Origin: Tiliqua scincoides
Lineage: Eukaryota; Chordata; Lepidosauria; Squamata; Scincidae
DNA length: 64,000 nucleotides
Direction of reading: 5' to 3'
Assembly: GCF_035046505.1 (NCBI RefSeq)
Contig: NC_089821.1
Coordinates: 193,774,377 to 193,838,376, forward strand
Shown: one piece after another, positions 43,415 to 55,933 of the stretch
Position numbering within the stretch: position 1 is the stretch's first letter
How the letters are laid out: each line of letters begins with the position of its first letter
Translations under genes and position numbers: made by a program
The notes under the pieces: generated by a model
What the model saw: the letters and a program-made list of their open reading frames with translations, nothing else
Told to the model about the DNA's origin: nothing
Databases searched by the model: none

Positions 43415-45004
43415 CAGTGTATTTTGCATGGCTTTTTTTTCTTCCAATTTTTTTTTGTAATACTGCATAGCCAAGCACACATTTCTGCTCACTTTGGAGC
43501 TATGTTCAGTGTTTGGATTGTCTTAGTCTAAAATAGCCATAGCACACTCAATTAAATTGAGTACCTTTGTCAACCACTTAGCTGTTGGAGTGACATCAGC
43601 CTCCTCTTTGCTCTCCCATCTCTTCACATTTCTTCTCTTCAAGCTCAAACAAATCTTGTGGCAAAAGCTCTACTTTATAAGACTCTAATAACTCCTGCAC
43701 ATCTTCTAACTCCACGACATCGAGACCTATTTTCTTAGTCAAGCTCATAATATTTTCCTTGATCACTGATAGGCCACTTGCAATACTGAAGCCTCTAAAG
43801 TCGCATGCTAGGTATGGGCAGTTTTTTCCAAATCCCTTTCATAGTCATACACGTAGTCATATACTTTAACAGCCATTCTCCCATCATCAGTAGTCTTTGC
43901 TACAGCATCAGAAATTTTCTTCACAGAATAAGCTTAAAATGTGCTAACTACACCCTGATCCATTGGTTGGATGTGGGGGGGGGGGGGTAGACAGATATTT
44001 TTACAAATGTCTTGAATGGCGCTGGATGTTTGGGGCATCATCCACCTGGAATAAAGTTTTCAAGGAAGAATTTTTACCTTAATATCAGTGCAACTCATCT
44101 TTCAGCTTTGACACAAGATAGTTACAGATAGTCCTTGGTGTTTGCAGAGCAATATGCATGCACCGGTCTCAATTTGCAGTCTTCCTCAGCATTACCCCCA
44201 AACAGTGAAGCGTACTGGTCCTTAGTATCTTTGAAGCTGGGTGCCAAGTGTATGCTCCTATTAGCATTCTCTTTCAAAAAAGAAATGAAAATCTACTTTG
44301 CAAAGTGGCCACCCTTTTCAGAGTCTTGACAAATTGGTCTGCAGCAATGGCATTGGCAGCTGCAGCTGCCCTGCTCATTTTTGTGTTGTGGTAGCTGTAT
44401 CTTCTCCAAAAGTTAGTAAACCAGCCAGAGCTAGTTGTGAATAGCTTGATAGGGCCTTCTTCCTCCTGCAGTTCTTCAAAGATTGCATGTACTTTTTCAT
44501 GTGCTAGGAACATTTTGATTTGGTATGTTGTGCCAGTTTTCATCCTCAATCCATATGCATGGCGTCCACTCCATGCGCTCCATTATAGAGCTCTGAGCAT
44601 AAGAGGTCATCTTTGCACTTGCAAATGTTCCTGATTAAGCACTTTTCTTAATCTTATCAGCACTGCTCTGAATGGTACCAGCAGTGGTGAAGAGTCCGCC
44701 ATCTTCCCCTCTCTGACGCTGGTTGACCATGTCTAGTTTAATATCCATTGTGATTGGTTTTCATGACTTATACACTATAGATCCTCCCACAAGACAGCAG
44801 CTTTCCAGACATGATCTCACACTGAAAAATGCACCAAATACCACATTTGTCTCTGCTGCTGGCTAAACATGCAGAAGTGCAGGAAGCTTTATCGTGCTAT
44901 TTCAAAAATAAGTCTGCACATATCGGACTTCTAGTATTAATTTTCAAATTGTGCTATTTCAAAAATATGCAAATCAAGATCTTGTAGATTGACAGATACC
45001 TGTA
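43415..45004 (-). mobile_element. Decayed pogo/Tigger DNA transposon
   Basis: On the - strand it starts CAGGTATCTGTCAATC right after a TA dinucleotide (45003-45004), as pogo elements do. The frame at 44274-44549 reads SSGWFTNFWRRYSYHNTKMS, the CENPB-type DNA-binding region, with HEKVHAIFEELQEE before it. Further along are QPMDQGVVSTF (the DDE-domain motif) near 43925-43965 and a VVELEDVQELLESYK-like C-terminal stretch near 43690-43730. Frameshifts, stops and a G-run at 43976-43988 break it. Left terminus approximate. Confidence 0.85.
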
Positions 45005-46360
45005 CTGAATTGCTAGCCAATAGTTTACTAAGGCAAAAATCCTTAGGTTAATACCAGTTAGCACAGCTAGAATCTTGATGATCAAACTGTACTGGGAACC
45101 AAATGCAATGGCTGAATCACACCTTAGGTTAAAATCAAATTTCTCTATTTGTACACCTGCCTGTTGAAGAACTGCACATTTGTTGTGAGATCCCAGTGTG
45201 CTGCAGAGGATATGGAGAAGCATTCTAGGATATGCACTTCATTCAAGGAGCTTTTGAGCCCTGCTCAACGTTAGCTGAGAGTGCACTCTAAAACAAACCC
45301 TGAACTACCTTACAGCTATGTGGGGGAAAGCAGCGCAGAGCAAGCTGTCTGAGGAGGAGACATTTTCTTATCTTCTCATCAACCAACTCCCAGGGTCCTT
45401 GGAAAACCTTGAAAATCACTGATGAAAATTAAGGTACCTAGAATTTTAGAGAAAGTATTTAAGGAGCGAATGTTCTAATTTTTTAAAATTGAAAATGAAA
45501 TAGTTAAACCACATCATCCACTCAAATTTTGAGATAGGTTTTGTTTGTATAAAACGGTATGATAGTTCTAAAATAAAAGGGGCAAAATGGCTATATGGTG
45601 AGATTCCACTGCAGTTCCATTTGAAAGATACTCAGCAAATAAGATGGAGACAGGATACAGTTTGGTTGCTTGGTCACAGAGTTGCTGGGGTAACTGCGAG
45701 GGTGCTCATAGGATGCTGTATTTAATGTAAACTTTTTTTTTAGTGCTTGGTAAGCACTTTCTCAATTCTTGATTATTTTTAACTTGGCAGCTAACAATTG
45801 GGTGAGAGAGAGAACAAACAAGCTTTCAAGAACATCCTTGCAGGATTCTAAAAGTCTCACAGTGGAAAAACATACTAAGGAATGACTTATAGAATTATTT
45901 TAAATATGTCCTTGCTAGTTGCCCAAACATAAGTGACCAGTCTGGTTGAAAAATAGAGATTACTTTTAAATTTTATATATTGAAGGGTGCTTGTTCTAAA
46001 TAGTTTTTATTTTTCCAGTGTACTCTACTGCAAATCTGAAGTAATATTTTCCAAAGTTAAAAGTCAAAAACAAGGGTGGATACTAATTATTGCAAATAGA
46101 CTTATTGCAGAATAGGACTTTCCTAGCGTAGTTTCCTATGCCCTCCCCAAAGTCATTCTTGAAAGTTGGAGAACTGAAAGTGCCTTCCACTTACATAGGA
46201 CCAGATTTGCATTCAAGCCATTTTTTAATGTATTACTTTCAAATGGCTCCACAAACCTGCTTGAAATAAGTCACTTATCTACTGACCATATAAAGATAAA
46301 GCAAATAACACTTAAAGACATGTGTCCAAAGGAAGTAAATCCTGATTGAACTAAATGAAG
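45005..46360. other. Intergenic between MTRES1 and BEND3, nothing recognised
   Basis: AT-rich; no repeat or exon supported. Confidence 0.4.
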
Positions 46361-46725
46361 AGTTAGAGCAGGGGTCTCTAAACTTTTTGGCTGAAGGGCC
46401 GCATTAAATATACGGCATGGTGTCGAGGCTGGAAAAAAAATTAAATTTAAAATTTAAATAAATACATTAGAGATGGAACTTGAATGAATGAATGAATGGG
46501 CTCAAATATCCAGGATTTCTCCAATCACCAACACAGCCTCAGAAATAAAGCGCACACACTTAAATGGACCCCCATTCTTTCAACCCACAAGTACAACTCT
46601 GGTTGTGTTTGGTCAACTGGGCCAGAGGCTCACAGGGGATCAGAGGCTGATGGCGGGCCGGATAGAGACACTCCATGGGCCACATCTGGCCCCCGGGCTG
46701 GGGTTTGGAGAGTCCTGAGTTAGAG
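46361..46725. mobile_element. Non-autonomous hAT element with perfect 8-bp TSD
   Basis: The element at 46369-46717 has termini CAGGGGTCTCTAAACTTTTTGG and GGGTTTGGAGAGTCCTG, flanked by AGTTAGAG. It has a TGAA microsatellite at 46483-46498. Confidence 0.9.
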
Positions 46726-46935
46726 CAGTGATTTTTAAACCAGTATGCTGCAGCACACTGGTGTGCTGTGAATGGCCTGCAGGTTTGCTGCAGGAATTTG
46801 AGGGAGGTTTATTTATTAGTAGGACCACTGGGGGATGAGAGCCCCCCACCAGCTGCATGGTGTGCCTTATCAATTGTCAAAAAAACTGATGGTGTGCATT
46901 TACAATTTGTCCGTGTGCAGTGAGATGAAATACAT
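46726..46935. mobile_element. hAT element abutting the previous one
   Basis: CAGTGATTTTTAAACC begins directly after the right AGTTAGAG of the neighbour. The body matches 59131-59330 (GGACCACTGGGGGATG, CTGATGGTGTGC). The right terminus is degraded. Confidence 0.75.
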
Positions 46936-48123
46936 TTTGTGCCATTTTGCACTTTTTACCAAATAAACACTATAGGTGCTTGTATTTTACTGTTATTTTC
47001 AAATAAAAAAACACAAACACGCAAGAGAACTGGGGACTTCTAAAATAAAAGCTTTCCTTTTAGGTAGTGGGTGGCTAGGACTGTTTATCATAAACAGGGA
47101 AGCTAAGGCGATTGAAGATCGTATAAAGGTAGTATAAAGTGAGTCAACACATGACATTAGAGGTAAGGAATAATGTTACAAACTTAGTTGTATGTATTTA
47201 TGTACACATGTTTTTTATTACATGTGTGTAATAAAAAAAGCTCTGAGCATGAAATACTAGCAAACTAGGGGAAAGGCTGGGTTATGACGGTTATCCTTAG
47301 CATGCTAACGTTGCAGACAAGGAGCATTCAAATACAAAATTCACCTACCACATTCTGAAATGGTACTGAGAAAGATTATGCCACCTACTTTTTGCTAATT
47401 TGAACTGGTTCTCAAACAGCAATAGAACAAATGGCATGGAAAATAAATTCTCAGCAACCATATCTCATGAAAGTTTGAATTTTGCATGAGCTTGAAGTCA
47501 TTTACTACCTGGAAGCAGTGTTGGGGCACAAGGATTAATAATTATAGGTGCATCTCCATTTGTTGTTGGGGATCAATTGAGAGTAATATTTAATATTTTA
47601 ATATTGCAAATTGCCATCGCTGATAAAACAAAACTACACAGGGACCTTGGAACCTGAGAAAGGTTTAAAACTATGAGTCATAAAAGTAATAAATGAGGGT
47701 CTTCCGTTGGATATACTGGAGAGACTACTAGCTGAATCCTATTCCAGATTAGTCTGACATGTGCAGCTATTTATGACAGCAGAACAGTCGTGCTCTTGGA
47801 AAATGCTGCCGAGGTAGCACTGCTGCAAGTAGCAGTGCTCCTAGGATGTTGCTGGACCTGACTATAGAGGTAAGGCAGCAGCAGAGGCAGGGCGGGGAGG
47901 CTGTGGGAGAGGGTGGATCTGGCCGTGATGGCAAGTGCCAGATCCTATCCTTTTTCTGCAGCCTACCCTCCTCCTTCCTTTCCTTGGACATGTGCCAGCA
48001 TGTATTGGTGCAGATCTGAAGAGACCCACTGCGGGGCAAGAGGCTTGCTTATGGAGGGGTATGCCCCCTCCTGCTGGATACAGCATGCAACTTTGTGGCA
48101 CAGCTGCACCAGCATTGGGGGGC
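46936..48123. other. Intergenic, nothing recognised
   Basis: Less AT-rich at 47780-48120. Overlapping open frames there on both strands have no support. Confidence 0.4.
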
Positions 48124-48311
48124 AGAAGTATATGACTGGGACATCATGCAACACAGGCAGAAGTACAAACTATAAACCTTTAATTTGTAAAAAGAGACTG
48201 TTCATTGATGTTCTGAGAAGTATATGACTGGGACATCATGCAACACAGGCAGAAGTACAAACTATAAACCTTTAATTTGTAAAAAGAGACTGTTCATTGA
48301 TGTTCTGAGAA
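48124..48311 (+). repeat. Perfect 92-bp tandem duplication
   Basis: The unit AGAAGTATATGACTGGGACA ... GATGTTCTG at 48124-48215 is repeated base for base at 48216-48307. The unit is otherwise single-copy here. Confidence 0.9.
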
Positions 48312-48649
48312 TGCAGCAAGCCCTGAAATTGCACCATTTTCCCTAGATAGGCAGCTATAAAAAATTAAAATGAATAATTAAAAATAATTAAAACAAATAA
48401 GGGAAGATGAGATGGGGAAGTCATCCCTCTTTCACCAAGTGAATTCTCTGTAGTCTGTCTGCAAAAGCTCAAACCCCTGCCACCCAATTCAATTTAAGTT
48501 CTTATATTTTAGTCAGTTCAGTGTAATTTGGGACAAAATTTTAAATCCATCCTGTTTTTTGTTTGGGCTGGATTGAGATTAAAACCCCAGAATAATGAGA
48601 TGAGGAAATGAGACTCCACTATTGGGGGGAGGACACTTTCCAATCAACC
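48312..48649. other. Intergenic, nothing recognised
   Basis: AT-rich. Confidence 0.4.
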
Positions 48650-49171
48650 AATGATTCCAAACCTATTAGCCCTGGAACCCACTTTATAGATTCACACACC
48701 TTCGGACCCACCTAGCTTTACAAGACTAAAAAAGAAAAAAGTGTTACCAGGTCAAGCCTCTTTTTATTGTGCTATGGTGGGGAGACTGCCTCCTGGAGCA
48801 CTTGTTGAGCTTCACCTGGACCATTCTGGTAGCCTTGCATTCCCCTTTGCCTGACCTTCCACAAGAGCCAAGGTACATTTGTTTACTCATGAGTAAATGT
48901 GAACATTTCACTTTCCATAGGGCTCCATACATTCATCAAGTTGGAGGGAGGGACTTCATTCTTGGACATTTTAAGGGGGCAACGTTCATTGGATCAGAAC
49001 CACTCTGGTGGCATTGGATTCTTCTTGGTCTGCCCTTTGCAATGGACAAGTCACATATGTCTACTCCTGAGTAAACACACAGTATCACTCAGGTTGACTT
49101 TCCATAGGGTTCAATGCATTTTGCTTGCCAGTTGCAGCTTCGTGACCCACCCACAGTTTGATAAACCCTGT
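48650..49171 (+). repeat. ~450-bp repeat family, copy 2
   Basis: Matches the reverse complement of 14400-14880. The left end (ATGATTCCAAACC) and right end (ACAGTTTGATAAACCCTG) look hAT-like but no duplication is visible. The internal words ACTCATGAGTAAA and ACTCCTGAGTAAA mark the internal near-duplication. Confidence 0.65.
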
Positions 49172-50374
49172 TCTAGGGTAGTCTATTTAATAGTAACTAA
49201 AACTTTTATTTGTACTTTTCCCCCCAATTCATAGCAAAGGGTATGAATACAGCTGTTCCTGATTTTTCAGTGCAGGAGGCAAACTGTGCAAAGAGGATGT
49301 GTATAAATTCACAGATGAAACCCGAAGTGAAAAATGTGAATTCAACCAGCTTAACATCACCATTCAGTTAACATACATCTAAAATATCTTCAGGACTAGT
49401 TAATTTGTCCCTTGCTTATTTGTCAATCACATTCTATTTTTTAAATATGGCTAAGATTAAAGTGTTCATATCTTGATTAGCTAGTTATTCAGTGACAAAG
49501 CAAATAAAAAAAACCAATCATGTATACTATATTATAGTTTGAATTGTAAACAAATGCAAGTATTTTGCAAGACTGACACCTTGCTATTTTCAGGATACTT
49601 TATATTCAAAAAGGTGGAGGTACTAGGTAGCATACAATTACAAAAAACACAAAACCCAAACCTTTGCGTTGATACATTCAATTTGCTAAATATGCATTAA
49701 GATTAGATGGGGGAATGCAGAAGTTTTCATAGGTTTATCTTTGGTAAAATGTTCTTTGCTCTAATTAGAATGCAAGTAGTACATTCATGAATTCTACAGC
49801 CATTTCTGTATGGTGTTGCTAATGCATGAGGAAAAATGGTTAGCACTTCTCTAGTGGCACACAGTCCTACTGGAGCTTGACCACTTGTCATTTTGAAACA
49901 AAACCTGACCACGTAACCAAAGAAATTATATAATTTAAAAATCTGAAAATATCAATTCCAATTTAATTAAATTGCTACATATAAAATGTATATGCTATGA
50001 TTCCTTGAACCAAATAAAATAAACACACAAGAATATAAAATGAGTCTGTCAAGCAAGAAATGTCTGACATTATCATTGTCATTAGCATCAATGGATAGCA
50101 ACCCAGGCCAGCAAACTGCATTCGCCACTGTGCACATAAAATTATCCTGTGTGTGGGCTACCCTATTCAAGGAACAGCAGGTCCATGCCCAGAAACTGAT
50201 TTTGTTCTGTGAACCAAATGAGGCAGTCTGTGCAGACTGAGAACTCCGTGAGCATTGCAAAAATCTAGTGCCTATAAGAAAATGCCTAATTTGGGCAAAT
50301 TATTTTATTCTTGCTTATCATTTGAATCTCATGATTACCAAAGAAAGAAGAAAATAAAGCCCTGTTGTGATACA
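49172..50374. other. Intergenic, nothing recognised
   Basis: AT-rich; no supported exon. Confidence 0.4.
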
Positions 50375-50995
50375 GTGCCTTCTAGGAAAAGCCACAAACA
50401 CAAATACAGGTGGTGGCTCATCGGTATCTGTAACGGATCGGTTCTCAGCCACCCCCCCAACAGATAATGAAAACTGTGGATAACTAAATCTGCAGTTTCA
50501 ACACCTTTAAACCCTCTGAAGACGACCAGAGCTGTGCTCCAGTCACCTCTGGAGGGCTTCCTGAAGTCTGCAGAGACTGCAAGTGTTTGCCCACAGCTTA
50601 TGCGGGCTTCAGAATGAAGCCTGGAGGCAAAAAAAGTGACTTCCAGTTTCCTTCGAGAAACTGAAAGTGACATTTAAATCCAATCCTATCCAACTTTTGA
50701 GTGCTGGTGCAGCTGAAATGCAGCCTTGAAGAAAGGGAACAAACATTCCCTAACTTGGAGGAGGCCTCCATGATTGCACCCCCCCCATGAAGTGTATACC
50801 CTATCAGCACAGTTGCACTGGCACTGGAAAATTGGATAGGATTTGGCCCTAAGGCATTCTGAGACCTGGAGATGGATGCATGTGGCTTCTGTAGGCTTCA
50901 GAAAGCTCCCTGGAGGTGACCAGAGCTAAATTCCAGGGGACCTGCGTTGAGTCAGATCTGCGGATATAAAATCCGCGGATAAACAGGCTCAACCT
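50375..50995. mobile_element. Tigger-like foldback element split by a second foldback element
   Basis: GGTGGCTCATCGGTATCTG and GATCTGCGGATATAAAATCC-type ends resemble pogo-derived MITEs. Within it 50678-50849 is a GGGCCCAATCC-family element flanked by TAA (50675-50677 and 50850-50852). Bodies on both sides (GACGACCAGAGCTGTGCTCC, GGTGACCAGAGCTAAATTCC) are inverted or related. Confidence 0.6.
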
Positions 50996-52295
50996 ATATT
51001 ACACTGTACTTAATGGAAATTAATGACATTTAGAGCACCTGAACCTCAGTTCATGATATATGGAGACATTCCAAGTAAATTATGAACTACCATAAATTAG
51101 GAAAAGTAAATGGTCTTTGTGATTTTGAAATCATCTGGGTGGCATTGTACTTGCAGATATAATTATAAAATCAACATATGATGCAGAGGAAGTTTTGATT
51201 ATGTAATTTCAAATCAAATATATAGGTACATGTCATATTAAATATTTTAAACCTTTGAAAGGCTGCAGTCATTTTAGTGACATAAAATAATATGGACTTA
51301 GATGTTTTTCTACATTCCTTGATTCAAGTATTTTTTTTATAAGTAGTGAGAGTAACAGATAATAGCACCATGTTCTACTGATATAGGCAGATTCTGTTTC
51401 ACAATCTCTACCCATACCAGTAGTTCTTATAGCAAGAGGTCACACTGAAAACAGTGAAATAACTTATGTGAATAAAAAGTGAAGTATCTGTACTACAATC
51501 TCAACATAAACACACTTTAAATAATGCCATGATCATAATTTTTACAGCAATTCAACTACAACATGAAAAACTGTCAAAGAAAATTATAACTCTTCTTCAC
51601 TGATTTCAAAATATTCACGTTTCCAATATTCAAACTAACACACGGAATAGCTATAATTAGCACAGAAGTGATCTTGACACTCTACTTTTTCAAAGAATGT
51701 AGCACTTCAAAAACTATACTCTGAAAGGTTAAAGTTTTTAAGTTTTCAAACCACTGATTAAAAGGTACCTATTGAAAACTGCCCCAAAGAGCACAAGACT
51801 ACTTATTGTTAAAAATCAATTAAAATTTTAAAAGTGGAATAAAGGTTAACAGTTATGCAATTTATTTCTGCTGATGATTATGTTTAAATGACATGTTAGT
51901 GGCTTATGTCTCATAATTCATGGTTCCTTACTGAGTACCGATATAGCCAAGTAAGGGCACCATCTATTGTAAACCTAACATGCATAAAACATATTGAAAT
52001 GAATATAATTAGTAAAGGAATTCACTAACAATATTCATTCATTTCAATATGGTATGTCTGAGAAACATTTTCACTGGATTGTATCTTTCCCATTCCCCCC
52101 ACTATTATATTGCCCTTTCCCATATGTGTGATAAACACGTATTAAAGAGGAACAATCTTACTGGTCAATAGTCTTAGTGCTGAATGAACATACTGAGCAG
52201 TTTTAGATCTAGAACAGATTGACCTCAGTTGGAATCAAAGTACTTGTTTCAAAATAATTTAGTGGTCAATGTCTTTGGAAACTTAAATGATCCCA
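50996..52295 (-). other. Probable BEND3 3'UTR and downstream flank
   Basis: AT-rich DNA following the BEND3 stop. TTTATT at 51861 is a possible polyadenylation signal on the - strand. No repeats recognised, consistent with a retained UTR. Confidence 0.5.
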
Positions 52296-54518
52296 TCACT
52301 TTTTTGCTTTCTTGGCTTTTTTCAATATGTCACATTTTTTTCTATTGGGACGCCTGCATCTTTCATCAATGCTTGGTATACATTCATAATGCCACACTTC
52401 ATCCATTTTCTCAACAGGATAAACGGCTTCAACATAATGACGAATTAGTCTCAGTCTCACAGGATCGAGCTGCTTTTTGTTACAAGCCCCTGAATGGTTG
52501 TACTGCAGTCTGAGATTATCTGAAGTAAAGAGTTCTGGAAAAAGTCTTACTAGAAGTCTGGCAGCAAAGTTACCAACTGAAAGACTTTGCTGTACAATCT
52601 CTCTTACTTCTTTATCAGACAGCAGATACACAGAAGGCACAGGAAAGTCTGGAGGAGGAACTACAAGTTCCTCAAGTGGTATCTTACAAAAATCTTTGTT
52701 ACTTCTTTCTGGAGGCAATGGCGGTCCTTCAAATTCTTCTTTAAATCTCTCTGAGTTTATTGCATAGGTCAGAAATTCTCTTCTTTCAGGTCCTGGTACA
52801 TGAACTTTTCGCTGCAGTTGGTAGGTGCGCCTCTGTTCTGTATCTCTGCGACGACATCTCTCATCAAGCTTTCCAACAAACTCCAATGTCCATACTCTGT
52901 CATTCTTGGCTCTTGGGTATAGCATTTGCACATAGTGTCGAATTAATTTAATCCTAACAGGATCAAGCTGTTTCTTGCCCAGAGATCCACTACAATTATA
53001 TTGCTTCCTTAAGTTTTCATGAGTAAACAATTCAGGGAATAAATGAACAAGCAATCGAGAAGCAAAATTGCCTATAGACAAGCTGCTTTCATATATGTTT
53101 TTAAGCTGTTCTTTGTTTAACAGGTAATCTGGGACAGGAACATCAAAATCAGGGATAGGGATGTCAAGCTTATCAAAGTCTATAGGCACAAGCCAAATCT
53201 TTTTTGATCGTCTGCCTTGTCTTTCATATTCAAAATTATCTTCCACTTTTATAATAGATACATCATCCGGCAAACTAGACGAATCATAGCAATCTTCTCT
53301 CATCTGTTCATTCTCACTGTCATCCATGTACATGCTTTCAAGTTCATCATTTATTCGCTGAACACAATGCTGCAGCCAGGCCTTCCGCTCCTGCATAGCA
53401 GGAAAGTAAATCTCTGTATACCTACGGATTACCTGAAGTCGCTGAGGATCAAGTTCTTGTTTCCCACATTCCCCATAACAGCTGTATCTCTCTGCTAACT
53501 TTCTGTGATCAAAGAGTTCTGGAAACAATCTGTGTAGCAAAAAGACACAAAATTCTCCAGGAGAAGAAGCTTCATCTAAAAATTCATTTATATCCTGGGC
53601 ATCAAACACCCATTCCGAGGCAATGGAACTACTATCAATGGGTAGAGTTTCTTCCTCCTCCTTTTCATCAATGATCTGGTCAGCCTCATAAAAACTGGAG
53701 GACTGAACATCTGGCTGACTATTTTCCATGTCTCTTTGAGCCCAAAAACTACTGAAAAAGTCATTCACCTGAGGCAAACACTCTGCCTGCCACACAGCAG
53801 GATTTTTCACAGAAGGGTAACAGACTTCCACGTAATTTCGTATTAGTTGCAGGTGAAGTGACTCAAGTTTCTTTTTGTTGAGATAACCACAGGTACTACA
53901 AGTTCTGCTTAATTCATCTTCACTGAAGAGCTCTGGGAAAAGTTGTACCAATAAGCGGCAAGCCAAATCTCCACCTGATGTACTCTGATCCATGATCTGT
54001 TTGAGTTCTGAGGCTGTCAGCAGATATTCAGGTGGTGGTCTGAATTCTGCGACAGTATCTGCTGGGCTGACATGCTTTTTAATTCTACTGACTTCGAGTG
54101 ACAACAAATCTACTTTGCTGTGAAGCTGAGTCATGTTGGAATTTAAGGTATTCAGTGTGTAAAACATTTTTTGTATCAAAGAATATATATTTAGGTCAGA
54201 CTCTGACACAGCAGGTATAACAGCACTTGTCTCTCTTTTACGTTCCTCATTCAAAGTCCGAAGATTGGAGGGGCTGATAGGATTAACCTTTTCAAATAAC
54301 TCGTAGGAAGTGAATTGCTCAGTTCCTGGCAAATTCTTCTTCTCTGTTATTTTGTGTGAGATTCCATAGAGAGGTTTCTTATACGATGGCATGATTGTGT
54401 TATTCGGGGTGTCATCTTCACCAGGCCATGTTACACTAGGATTCTTGTTCTTGTTTGACTGCTCTACATCTTCCTGAGTAGGTGATCCATCTCTATGCTT
54501 CAGGTTGGAAAGAAGACC
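52296..54518 (-). CDS. BEND3: BEND3 coding exon 3 of 3 (four BEN domains)
   Basis: BEND3 is a nuclear DNA-binding repressor of heterochromatin and CpG-island chromatin. This 2,223-bp terminal exon encodes residues 88-827. It begins after acceptor TTGAAAG| with GLLSNLKHRDGSPTQ, matching human ALLAGMRNRENSSPCQ (recalled). A central Leu-rich coiled-coil-like stretch (NTLNSNMTQLHSKVDLLSLE) is followed by BEN domains at about 253-345, 395-480, 551-641 and 717-810, each with the ..LL..LFPELF..LR..Y and KKQLDP.R..LIR.YVE motifs. A basic linker GRRSKKIW lies before BEN3 and a basic tail RRPNRKKCDILKKAKKAKK ends the protein. The frame is uninterrupted. The polypyrimidine tract before the acceptor is weak, but homology fixes the join. 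Confidence 0.97.
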   Translation of the reverse strand, partial: GLLSNLKHRDGSPTQEDVEQSNKNKNPSVTWPGEDDTPNNTIMPSYKKPLYGISHKITEKKNLPGTEQFTSYELFEKVNPISPSNLRTLNEERKRETSAVIPAVSESDLNIYSLIQKMFYTLNTLNSNMTQLHSKVDLLSLEVSRIKKHVSPADTVAEFRPPPEYLLTASELKQIMDQSTSGGDLACRLLVQLFPELFSEDELSRTCSTCGYLNKKKLESLHLQLIRNYVEVCYPSVKNPAVWQAECLPQVNDFFSSFWAQRDMENSQPDVQSSSFYEADQIIDEKEEEETLPIDSSSIASEWVFDAQDINEFLDEASSPGEFCVFLLHRLFPELFDHRKLAERYSCYGECGKQELDPQRLQVIRRYTEIYFPAMQERKAWLQHCVQRINDELESMYMDDSENEQMREDCYDSSSLPDDVSIIKVEDNFEYERQGRRSKKIWLVPIDFDKLDIPIPDFDVPVPDYLLNKEQLKNIYESSLSIGNFASRLLVHLFPELFTHENLRKQYNCSGSLGKKQLDPVRIKLIRHYVQMLYPRAKNDRVWTLEFVGKLDERCRRRDTEQRRTYQLQRKVHVPGPERREFLTYAINSERFKEEFEGPPLPPERSNKDFCKIPLEELVVPPPDFPVPSVYLLSDKEVREIVQQSLSVGNFAARLLVRLFPELFTSDNLRLQYNHSGACNKKQLDPVRLRLIRHYVEAVYPVEKMDEVWHYECIPSIDERCRRPNRKKCDILKKAKKAKK

Positions 54519-55933
54519 CTTTCAAGGAGCAAATGTTTCATTAGTATGACAGTACACTTCTACAATTTAACTTATTTGCCTTAAAGGAATATATTATGAA
54601 ATATGCATTTTGAATTGTAGACGTTAATACTAGTATTAATCCAACTCACAGTGTATTAACAGTAATTAAACATTAGAACATCATTTTAGCAACAGTGTGT
54701 CATTTACTATTTAATTTATTTTGTTGGGTTTTTTTGCCAAAATATTGATCAGATTTGTGCAGTCTTCAGTGCTTGGAGAGAAACTGTTCATATAAGATTT
54801 CCCAAGAAAACCATGCGACACATTTGGCTCTCCCTTCAACCTAGTACAGGAATACAAATGTACTGTCTGATTTTCATTCCCCAATCTTATGAGACTCAAA
54901 TATTCTGGGTCACTAATGCACTTACAATAGGAATTGAACTAAAATCAATGGCTATTAGTGCAGCAAGGATTTTCAAGTGATGTTGAAACATTCACTACAT
55001 TCATGTACAGACTGGGTATCCCTTTATCTGAAATGCTTGGACCAGAAACATTCTGGATATTGGATTTTTCCATATTTCTGAATATTTGCATATTTCTGAA
55101 TACATAAATTAGAGATCTTGGGGATGGGGCCCAAGTCTAAACATAAAATTAATGCTTTGTGATTTTATTTCTTTAGGCAAAAAAATGAAAAAATAGTCAC
55201 GTTAGAACTCAAAAAAGTTCAGTATTTTGGAATGCATGTGGGACCTTGGTATCCACTGATTTCGTATCCACTGATTTGACTCACCACTGATACCAGAGGT
55301 CTAAGTGATACATTAAAATGCTTTATAGATAAAATTTGGCATTCCGTTTTGAAAACACGATGGAAAACTTAAACTTCATTTAATGCTCTGATATTACTCA
55401 GCTGAACGAATTAAGACTTTTACAGCCCAATCCTAAACTGTGCTGGCGCAGCACGGTTGGGCTGCATGTTCTCCACTGTATTCAGTACAGGGACTACATG
55501 GTCTCCGCTAAATCCAGCGCAGCTTTGGAGCAAGCAGGAGATCTCTTCAGAGTAAAGGGATATTTTTTCCCTTATGCTGAGTAATGTCCCAGCCTGCCTA
55601 TGGGGCTACTTGGATCTATGTCTGCTATATAGCAAGTGTGAGTCCGAGCAGCCCCATGTAAAGGCAGCAGGCCTGGGATGGGAGTTTCATTTAATGAGTG
55701 ATTTGATGAGTGATCCCTTTGTGATTCTCTTATATTTACAAAGGGGAGAGCAACTGTTGCTATGCAATCAGGATAGTGTCTCTCGTGGTTTCAGATCAAA
55801 TATTAATTTTTAATATTGTGAATTATTTTGGGACTAGGAACCAGTTTTTCCACTGCTTTTGCTACATAAACTGTTTTGTGAACTTTTTTGTTGAAAATCA
55901 ATACATAAATATTCTTCATAATAAAGGAATCAC
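54519..55933 (-). other. BEND3 intron with DNA-transposon remnants
   Basis: 55010-55320 is a Tigger/MER8-like element (GGGTATCCCTTTATCTGAAA; TGGTATCCACTGATTTCGT). 55422-55560 is a partial foldback element starting GCCCAATCCTAAACTGTGC. Confidence 0.7.

Noticed and set aside
47767-48227. Overlapping open frames near 48 kb
   Set aside because: Short, on both strands, partly created by the 92-bp duplication; no similarity to a known protein.
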